A stretch of 46,913 nucleotides of DNA from Fructobacillus sp. EFB-N1 (GTDB lineage Bacteria; Bacillota; Bacilli; Lactobacillales; Lactobacillaceae): assembly GCF_001038455.1 (NCBI RefSeq), contig NZ_LDUY01000014.1, positions 1 through 46,913 of the forward strand. Reading direction: 5' to 3'. A program made the position numbers and the translations under genes. The notes below the pieces were generated by a model. The model was given only the letters and a program-made list of their open reading frames with translations, did no database searches and was not told the DNA's origin. Shown one piece after another: positions 8,143 through 16,282 of this stretch (its first letter is position 1; each line of letters begins with the position of its first letter).

Positions 8143-8939
8143 GCTGCCAACTCCTGCTTCGTTAAATACTGATTGGGGGCCTTTGGCAAGGCCTGAGACA
8201 GCTGGGATTCAAAAGGTTGGTCTAAACCAAGCTCTTTGAGTGCCTGTCCCTGGACAAAGAGGTCTTGTGGCCGTTGATCAAAGGCTAACTGACCGTCGTT
8301 AATGACGACCACGCGGTCCGCCAGGGCGGCCTCCGCCATATCGTGAGTGATGACGATGAGCGTCAATTGGTCCTGATACTGATTTTTCAGGTCTTTTAAA
8401 GTCTGCAAAACAGCACTCTTCCCGGCTGGGTCGAGCATGGCCGTTGCTTCGTCTAAAATAATCACCTTGGGCTTCAGGGCCAAAACGGATGCCAATGCGA
8501 CTCGCTGCTTCTGGCCACCCGAGAGCGTGTGTGGTTCCCGATCGGCAAAATCAGCCATCCCCACCTGCTGCAAGACTGCCTCAATCATCTTCGGCATTTC
8601 CTCAGACGGGACCTGGCGGTTTTCCAAACCAAAGGCAACGTCGTCAGCGACGGTAGCGCCGACAAACTGGTTATCTGGGTTTTGAAAAACCATCCCCACC
8701 TGGGCACGGGCTTCTGCCAGTGTCTCAATGGTCAGTTGCTGACCAAAGATACTAATCGTACCACTGTTGGCTTCTAAGAGGCCCAGGATTAGCTTGGCGA
8801 GCGTCGATTTCCCCGATCCATTATGGCCAACAATCGATAACCACTGGCCCTCTTGGACTTCGAGGTCAAAATCATGAAAGAGTGGGTCCTGGTCTGGGTA
8901 CCCATAAGTCAAATTGTTAATTGTAATTGCGTTTGTCAT
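8118..8939 (-). CDS. ecfA1: Energy-coupling factor transporter ATPase EcfA1
   Basis: Partner ATPase of EcfA2. Walker A GHNGSGKST at 38-46, Q-loop FQNPDNQF from 85, signature LSGGQKQR at 139-146, Walker B VIILDEA at 159-165. EcfA proteins commonly carry DEA rather than DEP here. I choose the ATG at 8939 (MTNAITINNLTYGYP) by alignment with the family start; upstream in-frame ATG (8957) and TTG (9017) have no ribosome binding site either. The lack of any Shine-Dalgarno and an extended -10 immediately upstream suggest a leaderless message. 273 residues. Confidence 0.93.
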   Translation of the reverse strand: MTNAITINNLTYGYPDQDPLFHDFDLEVQEGQWLSIVGHNGSGKSTLAKLILGLLEANSGTISIFGQQLTIETLAEARAQVGMVFQNPDNQFVGATVADDVAFGLENRQVPSEEMPKMIEAVLQQVGMADFADREPHTLSGGQKQRVALASVLALKPKVIILDEATAMLDPAGKSAVLQTLKDLKNQYQDQLTLIVITHDMAEAALADRVVVINDGQLAFDQRPQDLFVQGQALKELGLDQPFESQLSQALPKAPNQYLTKQELAAWLSTLKD

Positions 8940-8947
8940 TATCAAAC

Positions 8948-8956
8948 ATTTTACCA
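8948..8956 (-). promoter_or_regulatory. Possible extended -10 promoter for ecfA1
   Basis: Minus-strand TGGTAAAAT (8956-8948) fits an extended -10 (TGnTAAAAT). No matching -35 is seen. It would put the 5' end of the message within a base or two of the ecfA1 ATG at 8939. Confidence 0.35.
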
Positions 8957-9052
8957 TATTTGTAGGCTGAGGGCCGGTCACGGTGCCTTGCTTGGTGACA
9001 AGTTTGAAACGAACCAATTTTGATTTGGCTGAGATAGTTGACGAGCGCCACG

Positions 9053-9079
9053 AAAAAAGCCGACCAGTACGGTCGACTT
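9053..9079 (-). terminator. Terminator downstream of the LytTR/DUF3021 operon
   Basis: AAGCCGACC (9057-9065) and GGTCGACTT (9071-9079) form a stem of nine with one mispair-tolerant G-U; on the minus strand it runs into six T residues. It isolates the ABC-LytTR operon from ecfA1. Confidence 0.75.
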
Positions 9080-9085
9080 ATTATT

Positions 9086-9196
9086 CAATCCTTAGGCGGC
9101 AGCCCTTAAGGTTTTCGTAGTAGACCGCAATCCCAAGGCTTCGGGCTTAAAGTTCTCGTGGAGCACCACAACTCTTAGGCCTCGGGCTTAAAGTTC
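9086..9196 (-). repeat. Three tandem degenerate 41-bp repeats
   Basis: Read on the minus strand, units at 9196-9156 and 9155-9115 are each exactly 41 bases and both start GAACTTTAAGCCCGA and end ACGA; a third, partial and diverged unit runs 9114-9086 (AAACCTTAAGG...). They lie in the 3' untranslated region between the DUF3021 stop and its terminator. Function unknown; each unit can form weak local pairing (CTTTAAG, CCTAAG). Confidence 0.7.
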
Positions 9197-9224
9197 CTTT
9201 ACCAGTTTGCTCGAATCACCGATT

Positions 9225-9617
9225 TCATTTTGTCTGGGTTCTTTTCAAGGCGGCATTGATTCGGTCCACCTGCGTTTGCTGGTCAACCTTGATAATCAAC
9301 CAGATCACCAAGTAGGCGGTCACAAAAATCAACCAAAAGTTCAGGTTTAAGATGCCATGGAAGACACCAGCCAACCGATCCGTAAGGACGACCAAGGCAA
9401 AGGTCCCCAACAGATGAATGATAATGGCCGCCAAATAAGATAGGCGGTCAATGGTAAAAATCAAAGTTAATAGGCCAATCGCAGCACTCATCAGCAAGAC
9501 GCCAACGATATCCTTTGTTGTGATTTCAATTGTCTGGACAGAAACCAGCAGGGCCAGTAAGTAGGTTAACGAACCATATTCCATACCACGAATTATTTTT
9601 AAGAATATTTTCTTCAT
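9225..9617 (-). CDS. DUF3021 family membrane protein
   Basis: A 130-residue protein with four hydrophobic segments (about residues 15-30, 37-55, 62-85 and 93-112) and a charged tail. DUF3021 proteins are habitually encoded next to LytTR-only regulators and are thought to hold or modulate the regulator at the membrane. Here the start is nine bases after the lytTR stop, the normal pair arrangement. Start MKKIFLKIIRG follows AGGAG. Confidence 0.8.
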   Translation of the reverse strand: MKKIFLKIIRGMEYGSLTYLLALLVSVQTIEITTKDIVGVLLMSAAIGLLTLIFTIDRLSYLAAIIIHLLGTFALVVLTDRLAGVFHGILNLNFWLIFVTAYLVIWLIIKVDQQTQVDRINAALKRTQTK

Positions 9618-9625
9618 TTTATCTC

Positions 9626-10240
9626 CTATAGGCCTAAGTGGGCCATCAGGGCCTTCACGTAACGCCGGCTGACTAAGGCCTGATTGCCACCAGCCAATTC
9701 CGCCGTCATATTCCCAGAAAAGCTGTTTGACAGCGACTGCAAGTGGTCGAGGTTAATCACGGCGTGCTTGGAAATTTGAACAAAGTTCGCCTGACCCAAC
9801 CGGTCAACAAAATGTCCTAACCGCTCCTTCGCCAAAACCTGCCGGTTTGTAGTCGTAATCACGAGCTGACCGGCTTCCACATCAATCAAAATCAGGTCAG
9901 CGACCTTCAACAAAATAATTTCATCGGCTGTTTTGACCGAGAGAATACCGGATTGAGCCGTCGTTGCCTGTTTGGCAGAAGGCGCCGAGTGGTCACCACT
10001 CTCATCTGAGTTTGAATTTGCTGAGTGGGCCGTGAGCTCCTGTGAATACGCCAACAGGGATTGGTCAGCCATTACGACAGACGATTTTAGCGATGCGTCT
10101 GAATTAGCTGCTTCTCTCGATTGGTAGCGCCGCAAATAAGCCAACAAGTTGGTCACCTCTTGGGTAGTTTCTACCGCTTCTACCGTGACCTCCACCTGGT
10201 CAGTTTTCATTTGCTGATTTTTTCGAAAATGAACTTCCAC
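9626..10240 (-). CDS. LytTR-domain DNA-binding transcriptional regulator
   Basis: A 204-residue regulator with a LytTR DNA-binding domain at about 98-204 (ILLKVADLILIDVEAG, FVQISKHAVINLDHL, SRRYVKALMA) and no receiver domain. The first 95 residues have an N-terminal MEVHFRKNQQ segment and a Ser/Ala/Gln-rich linker. I choose GTG at 10240, which follows TTGGAG; the longer in-frame ATG lacks support. With DUF3021 downstream and an ABC-2 exporter upstream in one operon it most likely controls that operon through the direct repeats at 12055-12087. Confidence 0.85.
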   Translation of the reverse strand: MEVHFRKNQQMKTDQVEVTVEAVETTQEVTNLLAYLRRYQSREAANSDASLKSSVVMADQSLLAYSQELTAHSANSNSDESGDHSAPSAKQATTAQSGILSVKTADEIILLKVADLILIDVEAGQLVITTTNRQVLAKERLGHFVDRLGQANFVQISKHAVINLDHLQSLSNSFSGNMTAELAGGNQALVSRRYVKALMAHLGL

Positions 10241-10259
10241 TAAGCTTCTCCAACAAATT

Positions 10260-11126
10260 TTATTTCGTCTTCGCCTGGCTCCCACCGTCGTGCAGAACCT
10301 GTGCCAGTAATAAGAGACAACCGATTCCTATTAATCCCAACACAACTAGGTTGCTTTCCAGCCCCGTCAACAAGTGCCCCCATTGGGCCCGAATACCCAT
10401 TTCTTGGTCAAAGCTCTTGATGACCGTGCTCTGTCCGGCAAAAGAGGATGAAATTGTCTTGTTCATCAGTACCTGGCGAAAAAGCGTCGCCACATAGAAG
10501 CTCGGGGTCACCTTCATCATTGTCTGGGCAAAATCAGGTAAGGAGCCGATTGGAATATAACCACCAACCAAAAAGCCACTGGCGGTCCCGACAATCGTTG
10601 CCACCTTTGATAAATTATCGACCGTTTCAATTCGGTTCAGAATCAAGGCATTCATAATCGTCGATAGAACAGCGCTTAACAGCATGACCCAAACGAGGCC
10701 CACCAAGCTTTCCACCGTCAAACTCAGACCATCAACCATCATAAAATAAACCGCCATCACTGCAAATACTGCTACCTGCATCAAGAAGCCCACAACCGCT
10801 GCACTCAAAAGATAGGCAGCACGACGGACAATTGGCTTTGTATCCGTTAAGAAAAGGTCCGCACTGACATGAGTCTCCTTGTCCTTCGCCAGCTGTGAGA
10901 GGGCCGTCAGCGTTGTTGTAACCCCAGTAATAGTCAAAGTCCCACCAATCAACCAGGTATCAAGGAGCTGATTTTTATGGGGAATACCGGTCCAAGCCGA
11001 ACTAATCCCCTTCTTCAAGAAAACAATGTAAAGAATAAAGGAAATCAGAGCGCCCATCAAGGACATCACCACACCACTGCGGTTACGGAAATACAATAAT
11101 TGGTTTCGTTTCATTAAGGCAAACAT
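10260..11126 (-). CDS. ABC-2 type transporter permease
   Basis: A 288-residue integral membrane protein with six predicted hydrophobic stretches in the ABC-2 pattern (for example GVVMSLMGALISFILYIVFL at 19-38, then segments near 60, 110, 140 and 180, and the last at 260-278). Its ATG overlaps the ATPase stop by one base (TAATG), so the two are translationally coupled. ABC-2 exporters of this LytTR-linked kind often handle drugs or peptides; the substrate is not evident. Confidence 0.85.
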   Translation of the reverse strand: MFALMKRNQLLYFRNRSGVVMSLMGALISFILYIVFLKKGISSAWTGIPHKNQLLDTWLIGGTLTITGVTTTLTALSQLAKDKETHVSADLFLTDTKPIVRRAAYLLSAAVVGFLMQVAVFAVMAVYFMMVDGLSLTVESLVGLVWVMLLSAVLSTIMNALILNRIETVDNLSKVATIVGTASGFLVGGYIPIGSLPDFAQTMMKVTPSFYVATLFRQVLMNKTISSSFAGQSTVIKSFDQEMGIRAQWGHLLTGLESNLVVLGLIGIGCLLLLAQVLHDGGSQAKTK

Positions 11127-11992
11127 TAGCGCACCTCCTGCCCGGTTAAAGCAATAAAGGCATCGTCCATTGTGCCTTGTAAGTATTCAAAATCAGTCAC
11201 GACGTCTTTATTTTGACTCAGCAAGGCAATCACTTCGCTAGCCGTTAGTCCCCTGATCAGTAACTGGCCCTCGCCTTGGTTGCTCTCAAAGTCATAGCCC
11301 TGGCTCAACAACCGTTCTGGTCCATCAGCATGGACCTCCAAGCGCAATTGACTCGGTGCATACTGGTGTTTAATTTCCTTTGAGGACCCACTGGCAATTA
11401 CCTGGCCGTGATCGATGATATAAACTTGATCAGCCTGGTCCGTTTCATCCAAGTAATGTGTCGTCAAAACAATCGTGAGCTGGTCTTTTTTCTGCAGGTC
11501 CGCTAACAAGTGCCAAATTGCCCGCCTTGTCTGGATATCCAAACCGGTCGTCGGTTCATCTAAAAAAAGAATATCCGGCTTGTTCAGCAATGCCCTGGCA
11601 ATATCAACCCGTCGTTTTTGACCACCGGATAATGTCCCATAACGTTGATCAGCAAAGGACGTTAGTCCTAAATCGTGGATTAAGATTTCTATTCGATCTG
11701 TAGGAACTCCCTTGTACTGGGCAGCCCGAATTGCAAGGTTTTCATGAACAGTTAGTTCCCCGTCTAGGACACTGTTCTGAAAGACCACGCCGATCTTAGT
11801 TTTTTCTGCATAAACGACTTCCCCACCGGCTGCTTGATCCAAACCCGTCAGCATTCGCATCGTGGTTGATTTACCCGCCCCGTTTGGTCCGAGCAACGCC
11901 GTTAAGGAACCCTTTTGTATTGATAAATTAATTTGCCTAACAGCCTCAAAGCTGCCATAGCGTTGACTCAAGTTAATCGCTTTTAAAATCAT
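11126..11992 (-). CDS. ABC transporter ATP-binding protein (ABC-2 exporter)
   Basis: A 288-residue ATPase: Walker A GPNGAGKST at 35-43, signature LSGGQKRR at 121-128, Walker B ILFLDEP at 141-147, switch His in LTTHYLDE. The C-terminal extension is typical of DrrA/CcmA-like export ATPases. I choose ATG 11992 because GGAGGAG lies just before it; the upstream in-frame start at 12025 has no such site. First gene of the four-gene operon with permease, LytTR and DUF3021. Confidence 0.92.
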   Translation of the reverse strand: MILKAINLSQRYGSFEAVRQINLSIQKGSLTALLGPNGAGKSTTMRMLTGLDQAAGGEVVYAEKTKIGVVFQNSVLDGELTVHENLAIRAAQYKGVPTDRIEILIHDLGLTSFADQRYGTLSGGQKRRVDIARALLNKPDILFLDEPTTGLDIQTRRAIWHLLADLQKKDQLTIVLTTHYLDETDQADQVYIIDHGQVIASGSSKEIKHQYAPSQLRLEVHADGPERLLSQGYDFESNQGEGQLLIRGLTASEVIALLSQNKDVVTDFEYLQGTMDDAFIALTGQEVR

Positions 11993-12054
11993 TCGTCTCT
12001 CCTCCAACTTCTTTATTCTAACCATATTTTAGTTTGCTGTCTCGCAATCCTCGC

Positions 12055-12087
12055 TAAGCGGTTAACTTTTGACCTTAAGCGGTTAAC
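12055..12087 (-). promoter_or_regulatory. Candidate LytTR operator: two 12-bp direct repeats, 21-bp period
   Basis: TAAGCGGTTAAC occurs exactly twice, at 12055-12066 and 12076-12087, so the copies start 21 bases (two helical turns) apart. LytTR-type regulators bind two roughly 9-bp direct repeats spaced by about 12 bases on one DNA face. The pair lies upstream of the exporter operon; a -10-like TAAAAT sits about 23 bases downstream on the minus strand and there is no good -35, as expected for an activated promoter. Confidence 0.65.
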
Positions 12088-12110
12088 AAATCAGTAGTGT
12101 TGACTGATTT
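12088..12110. promoter_or_regulatory. Inverted repeat in the divergent intergenic region
   Basis: AAATCAGT (12088-12095) and ACTGATTT (12103-12110) are perfect complements around a 7-base centre. It abuts the LytTR direct repeats and lies upstream of the dehydrogenase gene, so it may be an operator for either; the binding protein is unknown. Confidence 0.4.
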
Positions 12111-12196
12111 ACCACTGTATTTTGAATATTTTTCGAATTAATTCTAATATATGTCAGCATATTCCATATTATCCGCATTTTTGTAAAAAACCTGTG

Positions 12197-12202
12197 TATA
12201 AT
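12197..12202 (+). promoter_or_regulatory. Probable -10 of the dehydrogenase gene
   Basis: Consensus TATAAT lies 30 bases before the ATG at 12233. The expected -35 position carries no recognisable hexamer, so activation by a regulator is possible. Confidence 0.45.
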
Positions 12203-12232
12203 AGGTTGAAATAGAGGAAAAGGGATCCATGA

Positions 12233-13456
12233 ATGTCCAAAAACACCATTGCAATCGTCGGAGCAGGATTATCTGGCGTTTACATTGCTAAGCGGTTAGC
12301 CCGCAAACTCCGCAGAACTGATCACCAAGTTCTGCTTTTTAATGATGGCAGCAACGCGATGACCTTACAAAGCGTCTTACCACAAATCGCTGTTAATACT
12401 GTTCCCGTTGAGAGCGCCCGTTACGACCTCTACTTGCTTTTTAAAAACGACAAAAGCGTCACCTTCATCAACCAACGAGTTGACGACATCAACTTTAACA
12501 AACGCATCTTGATGACTAAGAAAAACGATTACCACTATGACTATCTAATTTTAGCAATGGGTAGTATCGGTTCTGATTTTGGTATTCCCGGTGTGGCTGA
12601 ACACGCCACATTATTTAACTCATTTGATGGGGCATTAGCGGTTCGAGCTGATTTAGAGGAATTTTTGGAACAGCAAAAAAACAATCCTGAGCAAAGCTTA
12701 AATATTACAGTTGTTGGTGGTGGTCCGAGCGGGGTCGAACTAATGGCCGAACTAGCAAACTTTAAAAACTATCACCAAATTGATCCAGAACGCATTACAC
12801 TAACCTTGGTGAATGCTAGTCAAGTTCTCTTGCCAGCCTTAACAGAGCCTGAGTTAAGTCAAAAGGCAAAAGATTTTTTGACGAGGCGAGGTGTTGAAGT
12901 CTTGAATGATACGCGGGTACTGGGGATGACCAAGCACCGACTAACTCTGCTAGACGGACAGCAACTATTAACCGATAAGGTCTACTGGGCAACCGGCTTA
13001 CAAGTTGAACCAATTTCTAATCGTTGGGGAATTGCCATCAACGATCATGGCCAGCTAACCGTCGATAAGCACTTCCGTGTCCTCACCGAAGAGGGTGTGC
13101 CACTCTCAAACGTTTTTGCGGCTGGTAACATTGCCGCCTTTACTCAAAACAATCAGGAAGGGCTGCCCCAATTAGCGCTAGCGGCCGAATATGCTGGTAA
13201 TATCATTATCAACAGATTGATTTGCCAATTAGGACTAGCTAAGGATCATGGACAAAGTGCTAAAGAGCAAAAAAATCCAGGTTATTTTGTTTCCCTTGGT
13301 AAGAACTATGGCCTCTCAAACGCCTATGGTCGCAATGGTTCTGCGGGACTAGTTGCTCGCTGGGCAAAGCATGCCATTAACCTATCCTTTTTCGCTGGAA
13401 TTGGATCTGCTTACGGTTTCTTCCGTTACTTCCGCTATGGTCGTCCAAAGCGATAA
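12233..13456 (+). CDS. NAD(P)/FAD-dependent oxidoreductase, NDH-2-like
   Basis: A 407-residue pyridine nucleotide-disulfide oxidoreductase of the type II NADH dehydrogenase/FSP1-like group. FAD-binding GAGLSG at 10-15, the internal ATG-type motif LILAMGS, a second nucleotide-binding fold GGGPSGVE, and the FAD-binding NVFAAGNIAAF. The C terminus contains an amphipathic/hydrophobic stretch (INLSFFAGIGSAYGFFRYF) that could attach it to the membrane. NDH-2 oxidises NADH and passes electrons to quinone; in fermentative LAB it can serve NAD regeneration. ATG 12233 preceded by AAAAGGGA. Single gene; the decayed IS element begins about 30 bases after the stop. Confidence 0.85.
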   Translation: MSKNTIAIVGAGLSGVYIAKRLARKLRRTDHQVLLFNDGSNAMTLQSVLPQIAVNTVPVESARYDLYLLFKNDKSVTFINQRVDDINFNKRILMTKKNDYHYDYLILAMGSIGSDFGIPGVAEHATLFNSFDGALAVRADLEEFLEQQKNNPEQSLNITVVGGGPSGVELMAELANFKNYHQIDPERITLTLVNASQVLLPALTEPELSQKAKDFLTRRGVEVLNDTRVLGMTKHRLTLLDGQQLLTDKVYWATGLQVEPISNRWGIAINDHGQLTVDKHFRVLTEEGVPLSNVFAAGNIAAFTQNNQEGLPQLALAAEYAGNIIINRLICQLGLAKDHGQSAKEQKNPGYFVSLGKNYGLSNAYGRNGSAGLVARWAKHAINLSFFAGIGSAYGFFRYFRYGRPKR

Positions 13457-13485
13457 TCATTGGGTGATAGACAACTTAACAACAC

Positions 13486-14799
13486 AAAAGATGCAAAGCA
13501 TTTCGGGGTTTTACTATGTCCCAATTATCAAAAGAAGACAAAATTAATATTTATTATCTTTGGAAGAACCAACATGATAGTTCAAGACAAATTGCTAAAA
13601 ACTACAACCTTAGTTTTAGCAATATCGAGTCCTTAATTGCTTTAATTGATAAAAATGGTTTATCTGTTTTAAATCCTCCTCATCAGTCATACTCAAATGT
13701 TTTGAAACTTGAAATTATACGGAAGATCCTTTATTCCAATCAATCAATACGGTCTATCTCACTTGAATTTGCTCTAGCAAGTAATGGACTTCTTTACAAC
13801 TGGCTTCGTTCTTTCCATGAAAACAGTTATACTATCGTTACTAAGAAAAAAGGACGAAAGCCAAATGATCGATCAGGAGAAAGAACGGCTCGAAGCGGAA
13901 AATCGCAAGCTCAAGAACGAAAACCAAGCCATACAAGAGAAGAACTTGAGGCTGCGTACCATCAACAAATATACAAAAAATTAAGATGCCTTAGTGGACG
14001 AACGAATCGAACGCGAAAAACAGGACAAGCCGAAAAAAATCACCCAAGCGGTAACCCAACTAAGGCGAAAACTGAAAATACCCCTCACATTCATCTTGAA
14101 TACCATTAACGGTAATCCGGATTTACCACACCTGTCTCGTAGCGATTACTACTACATCTTGAAAAAAGTTGGCAAGGACGTCAAGAATGAAAAGCTCATG
14201 AACCGAATTCGTGAGTTATTTGAGGAACATCATGCTCTCTATGGTTATCGTTGCATCACACTAAAGTTAAAGCGTGAAAGGATGATTGTGAATCATAAGA
14301 GGGTCAAAAGACTTATTTGTCCGCCTTACTGGACGCTTGTACACAAGAAATCGTTTCTTATGAAGTGTCAGGCATCCAAATTTAGCCCAAACAATTAGTA
14401 TGATGGAAAAGGATGTGAAACGCTATCCGATCGCTGCTAAGCTAACCTTTCATACTGATCAAGGTTGGCAATATCAAAATCGTTACTTCCAACAGTGGCT
14501 ATCGAGCCATGGTATGAGTCAGTCCGTGTCACGCAAAGAAAAGTCAACAGATAATGGCTTGATTGAGAGTTTTTTCGGCACGTTGAAACGAGAAATGTTT
14601 TTTGAGTTTCAACAAAACTTTCAATCACTTACCGAACTCAATCAAGCCATCAAAGAATATATTCACTATTACAATACAAAACGAATTAAGAGCAAATTAA
14701 AAGGACTGACACCGATTGAATATCGGGTGTCGGTCCTCAAGGCTGCTCAATGACATGTTTTAATTTTGAGGTTCATATCAGAAATGTTTTGCACCTTGT
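13486..14799 (+). mobile_element. Decayed IS3-family insertion element
   Basis: Imperfect terminal inverted repeats are seen at about 13487-13504 (AAAGATGCAAAGCATTTC) and 14781-14798 (read in reverse, starting ACAAGGTGCAAAACATTTC): about 15 of 18 positions agree. They enclose orfA/orfB remnants of IS3-type layout. The exact outer ends and target duplication could not be fixed. The element sits between the convergent dehydrogenase and rplQ genes and does not interrupt either. Confidence 0.75.
13516..14753 (+). pseudogene. IS3-family (IS150-like) transposase orfA/orfB remnant
   Basis: Broken by several lesions. OrfA starts MSQLSKEDKINIYYLW with a helix-turn-helix and KKKGRKP, then the frame shifts near 13863 into EKERLEAENRKLKNEN (leucine-zipper region). 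A stop at 13982-13984 follows, after which the same frame resumes DALVDERIEREKQD and enters OrfB (DLPHLSRSDYYYILKK, HALYGYRCITLKL). Around 14310 the frame jumps to LSALLDACTQEIVSYEVSG, implying loss of roughly 70 residues including the first catalytic Asp, and a further shift leads to the C-terminal part 14400-14753 with HTDQGWQY (second Asp) and NGLIESFFGTLKRE (catalytic Glu). It cannot encode an active transposase. Confidence 0.88.
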
Positions 14800-14822
14800 T
14801 TAGTTTAAAAACAATGTTGATA

Positions 14823-14858
14823 AAAAAGCTCGAAACCAATTAAGGTTTCGAGCTTTTT
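14823..14858. terminator. Bidirectional terminator before rplQ
   Basis: AAAAAGCTCGAAACC (14823-14837) and GGTTTCGAGCTTTTT (14844-14858) are perfect complements around AATTAA. It ends the alpha operon transcript on the minus strand and can stop plus-strand reading from the IS side. Confidence 0.92.
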
Positions 14859-14871
14859 GCTTATCGAGCAA

Positions 14872-15255
14872 TTAGTCAACTAACTCCAAGATAACCATTT
14901 GTGCAGCGTCGCCACGACGTTGAACAGTCTTTAAGATGCGAGTGTAACCACCATTACGTTCTGCAAAACGTGGTGCCACTTCTTCAAACAACTTTTGCAA
15001 AGCAGTTTGTACGCGAATGTTGTCGCCATCTTCCTTGACATCAGCAACTTCGTTACGCACGAACTTAGCGGCCTTACGACGGGCTGCCAAATCAGCGTGC
15101 TTACCGAGCGTGATCATCTTGTCAGCAGTCTTGCGAACTTCCTTGGCGCGGGCTTCAGTAGTTTGAATCCGACCATTGATCAACAAGTCAGTTGTCAAGT
15201 CACGCAACATTGCCTTACGTTGTGATGAAGTACGGCCTAGCTTACGGTATGACAT
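14872..15255 (-). CDS. rplQ: 50S ribosomal protein L17
   Basis: Complete 127-residue bacterial L17 ([25 protein letters not shown]), a large-subunit protein near the exit tunnel. It is the last gene of the alpha operon, 36 bases after rpoA; the terminator follows. The AGGAGG site precedes ATG. In most Firmicutes ecfA1 would come next; here a 5.9-kb block intervenes. Confidence 0.97.
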   Translation of the reverse strand: MSYRKLGRTSSQRKAMLRDLTTDLLINGRIQTTEARAKEVRKTADKMITLGKHADLAARRKAAKFVRNEVADVKEDGDNIRVQTALQKLFEEVAPRFAERNGGYTRILKTVQRRGDAAQMVILELVD

Positions 15256-15291
15256 CGGTTAATCCTCCTTTTTCTAAACTTTTGATGAATA

Positions 15292-16236
15292 TTAATCTTC
15301 TTGACGGAAGCCTAAGCCCATTTCGGTCAACTTCTCTTGAATTTCGTCTAATGACTTACGTCCTAAGTTACGGACCTTCATCATGTCGGCTTCTGAACGA
15401 TCAGTCAACTCTTCAATCGTGTTGATTCCTGCTCGCTTCAAGCAGTTGTATGAACGAACGGACAAGTCCAAATCTTCGATTGGAGCGGCATCAGCTGCAG
15501 TACTTGTAGCCTTTTCCGTTTCAACCATGACTTTAGTCTCTTGGGCAACAGGGGAAATATCCGTGAACAAGTTCAAGTGTTCTGTTAGAATCTTTGAACC
15601 AAGACTCAAAGCATCGCTTGGCTTGATTGAACCGTTAGTCCAAACTTCCATGGTCAGCTTATCGTAATCGTCGCGAGAACCAACACGCTTGTTTTCAACG
15701 TGGTAGTTAACTCGTTCGATTGGTGTATAAATCGAATCAACCGTTAAAACACCGATTGGCATTTCATCACGTAATTGCTTGTTTTCTTCAGCTGAAGAAT
15801 AACCCCGACCCTTTACAGCCGTAACGGTCATGTGTAATGACTTTCCAGCTGCCAAAGTTGCAATATGCAAATCTGGGTTCAAGACTTCAATGTCAGCTGA
15901 TCCTGTCAAATCAGCTGCAGTAACGTCCTTTGGTCCTTGAACATCAATTTCCAAAGCGTGCTCTTCAGCTGAGTCCGTAGCGAAAACAACTTTTTTCAAG
16001 TTCAAAATCAACTGGGTCACGTCTTCTACGACACCATCAACGGTTGAGAATTCGTGGACCACACCGTCGATTTGGACGGTGTTGACCGCTACGCCAGGAA
16101 GCGATGATAGCAAGACACGACGAAGGGAGTTACCCAAAGTCGTACCGTAGCCACGCTCCAGAGGTTCCACGATGAACTTACCGTAGTTGGCATCCTCTTC
16201 GATGTTATGAATATCTGGCTTTTCAAATTCAATCAT
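15292..16236 (-). CDS. rpoA: DNA-directed RNA polymerase subunit alpha
   Basis: Scaffold subunit of RNA polymerase. The N-terminal dimerisation domain carries [23 protein letters not shown]; the C-terminal domain (about 245-305) carries [16 protein letters not shown] and the DNA-contacting [11 protein letters not shown] segments that bind UP elements and activators. 314 residues, normal length. Between rpsK and rplQ in the alpha operon. Confidence 0.98.
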   Translation of the reverse strand: MIEFEKPDIHNIEEDANYGKFIVEPLERGYGTTLGNSLRRVLLSSLPGVAVNTVQIDGVVHEFSTVDGVVEDVTQLILNLKKVVFATDSAEEHALEIDVQGPKDVTAADLTGSADIEVLNPDLHIATLAAGKSLHMTVTAVKGRGYSSAEENKQLRDEMPIGVLTVDSIYTPIERVNYHVENKRVGSRDDYDKLTMEVWTNGSIKPSDALSLGSKILTEHLNLFTDISPVAQETKVMVETEKATSTAADAAPIEDLDLSVRSYNCLKRAGINTIEELTDRSEADMMKVRNLGRKSLDEIQEKLTEMGLGFRQED

Positions 16237-16282
16237 CTGTTAACTCTAACCCCCTCTTTCAAAGCAAGCGCAATGAAATTAA

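Noticed and set aside
9086-9196. CRISPR array or riboswitch before ecfA1
   Set aside because: The 41-bp units are contiguous without unique spacers, and a terminator separates them from ecfA1, so a vitamin riboswitch for ecfA1 is unlikely.
12055-12110. CRISPR-like repeat
   Set aside because: Only two short copies with a 9-base gap; spacing fits a regulator site, and no cas gene is present.
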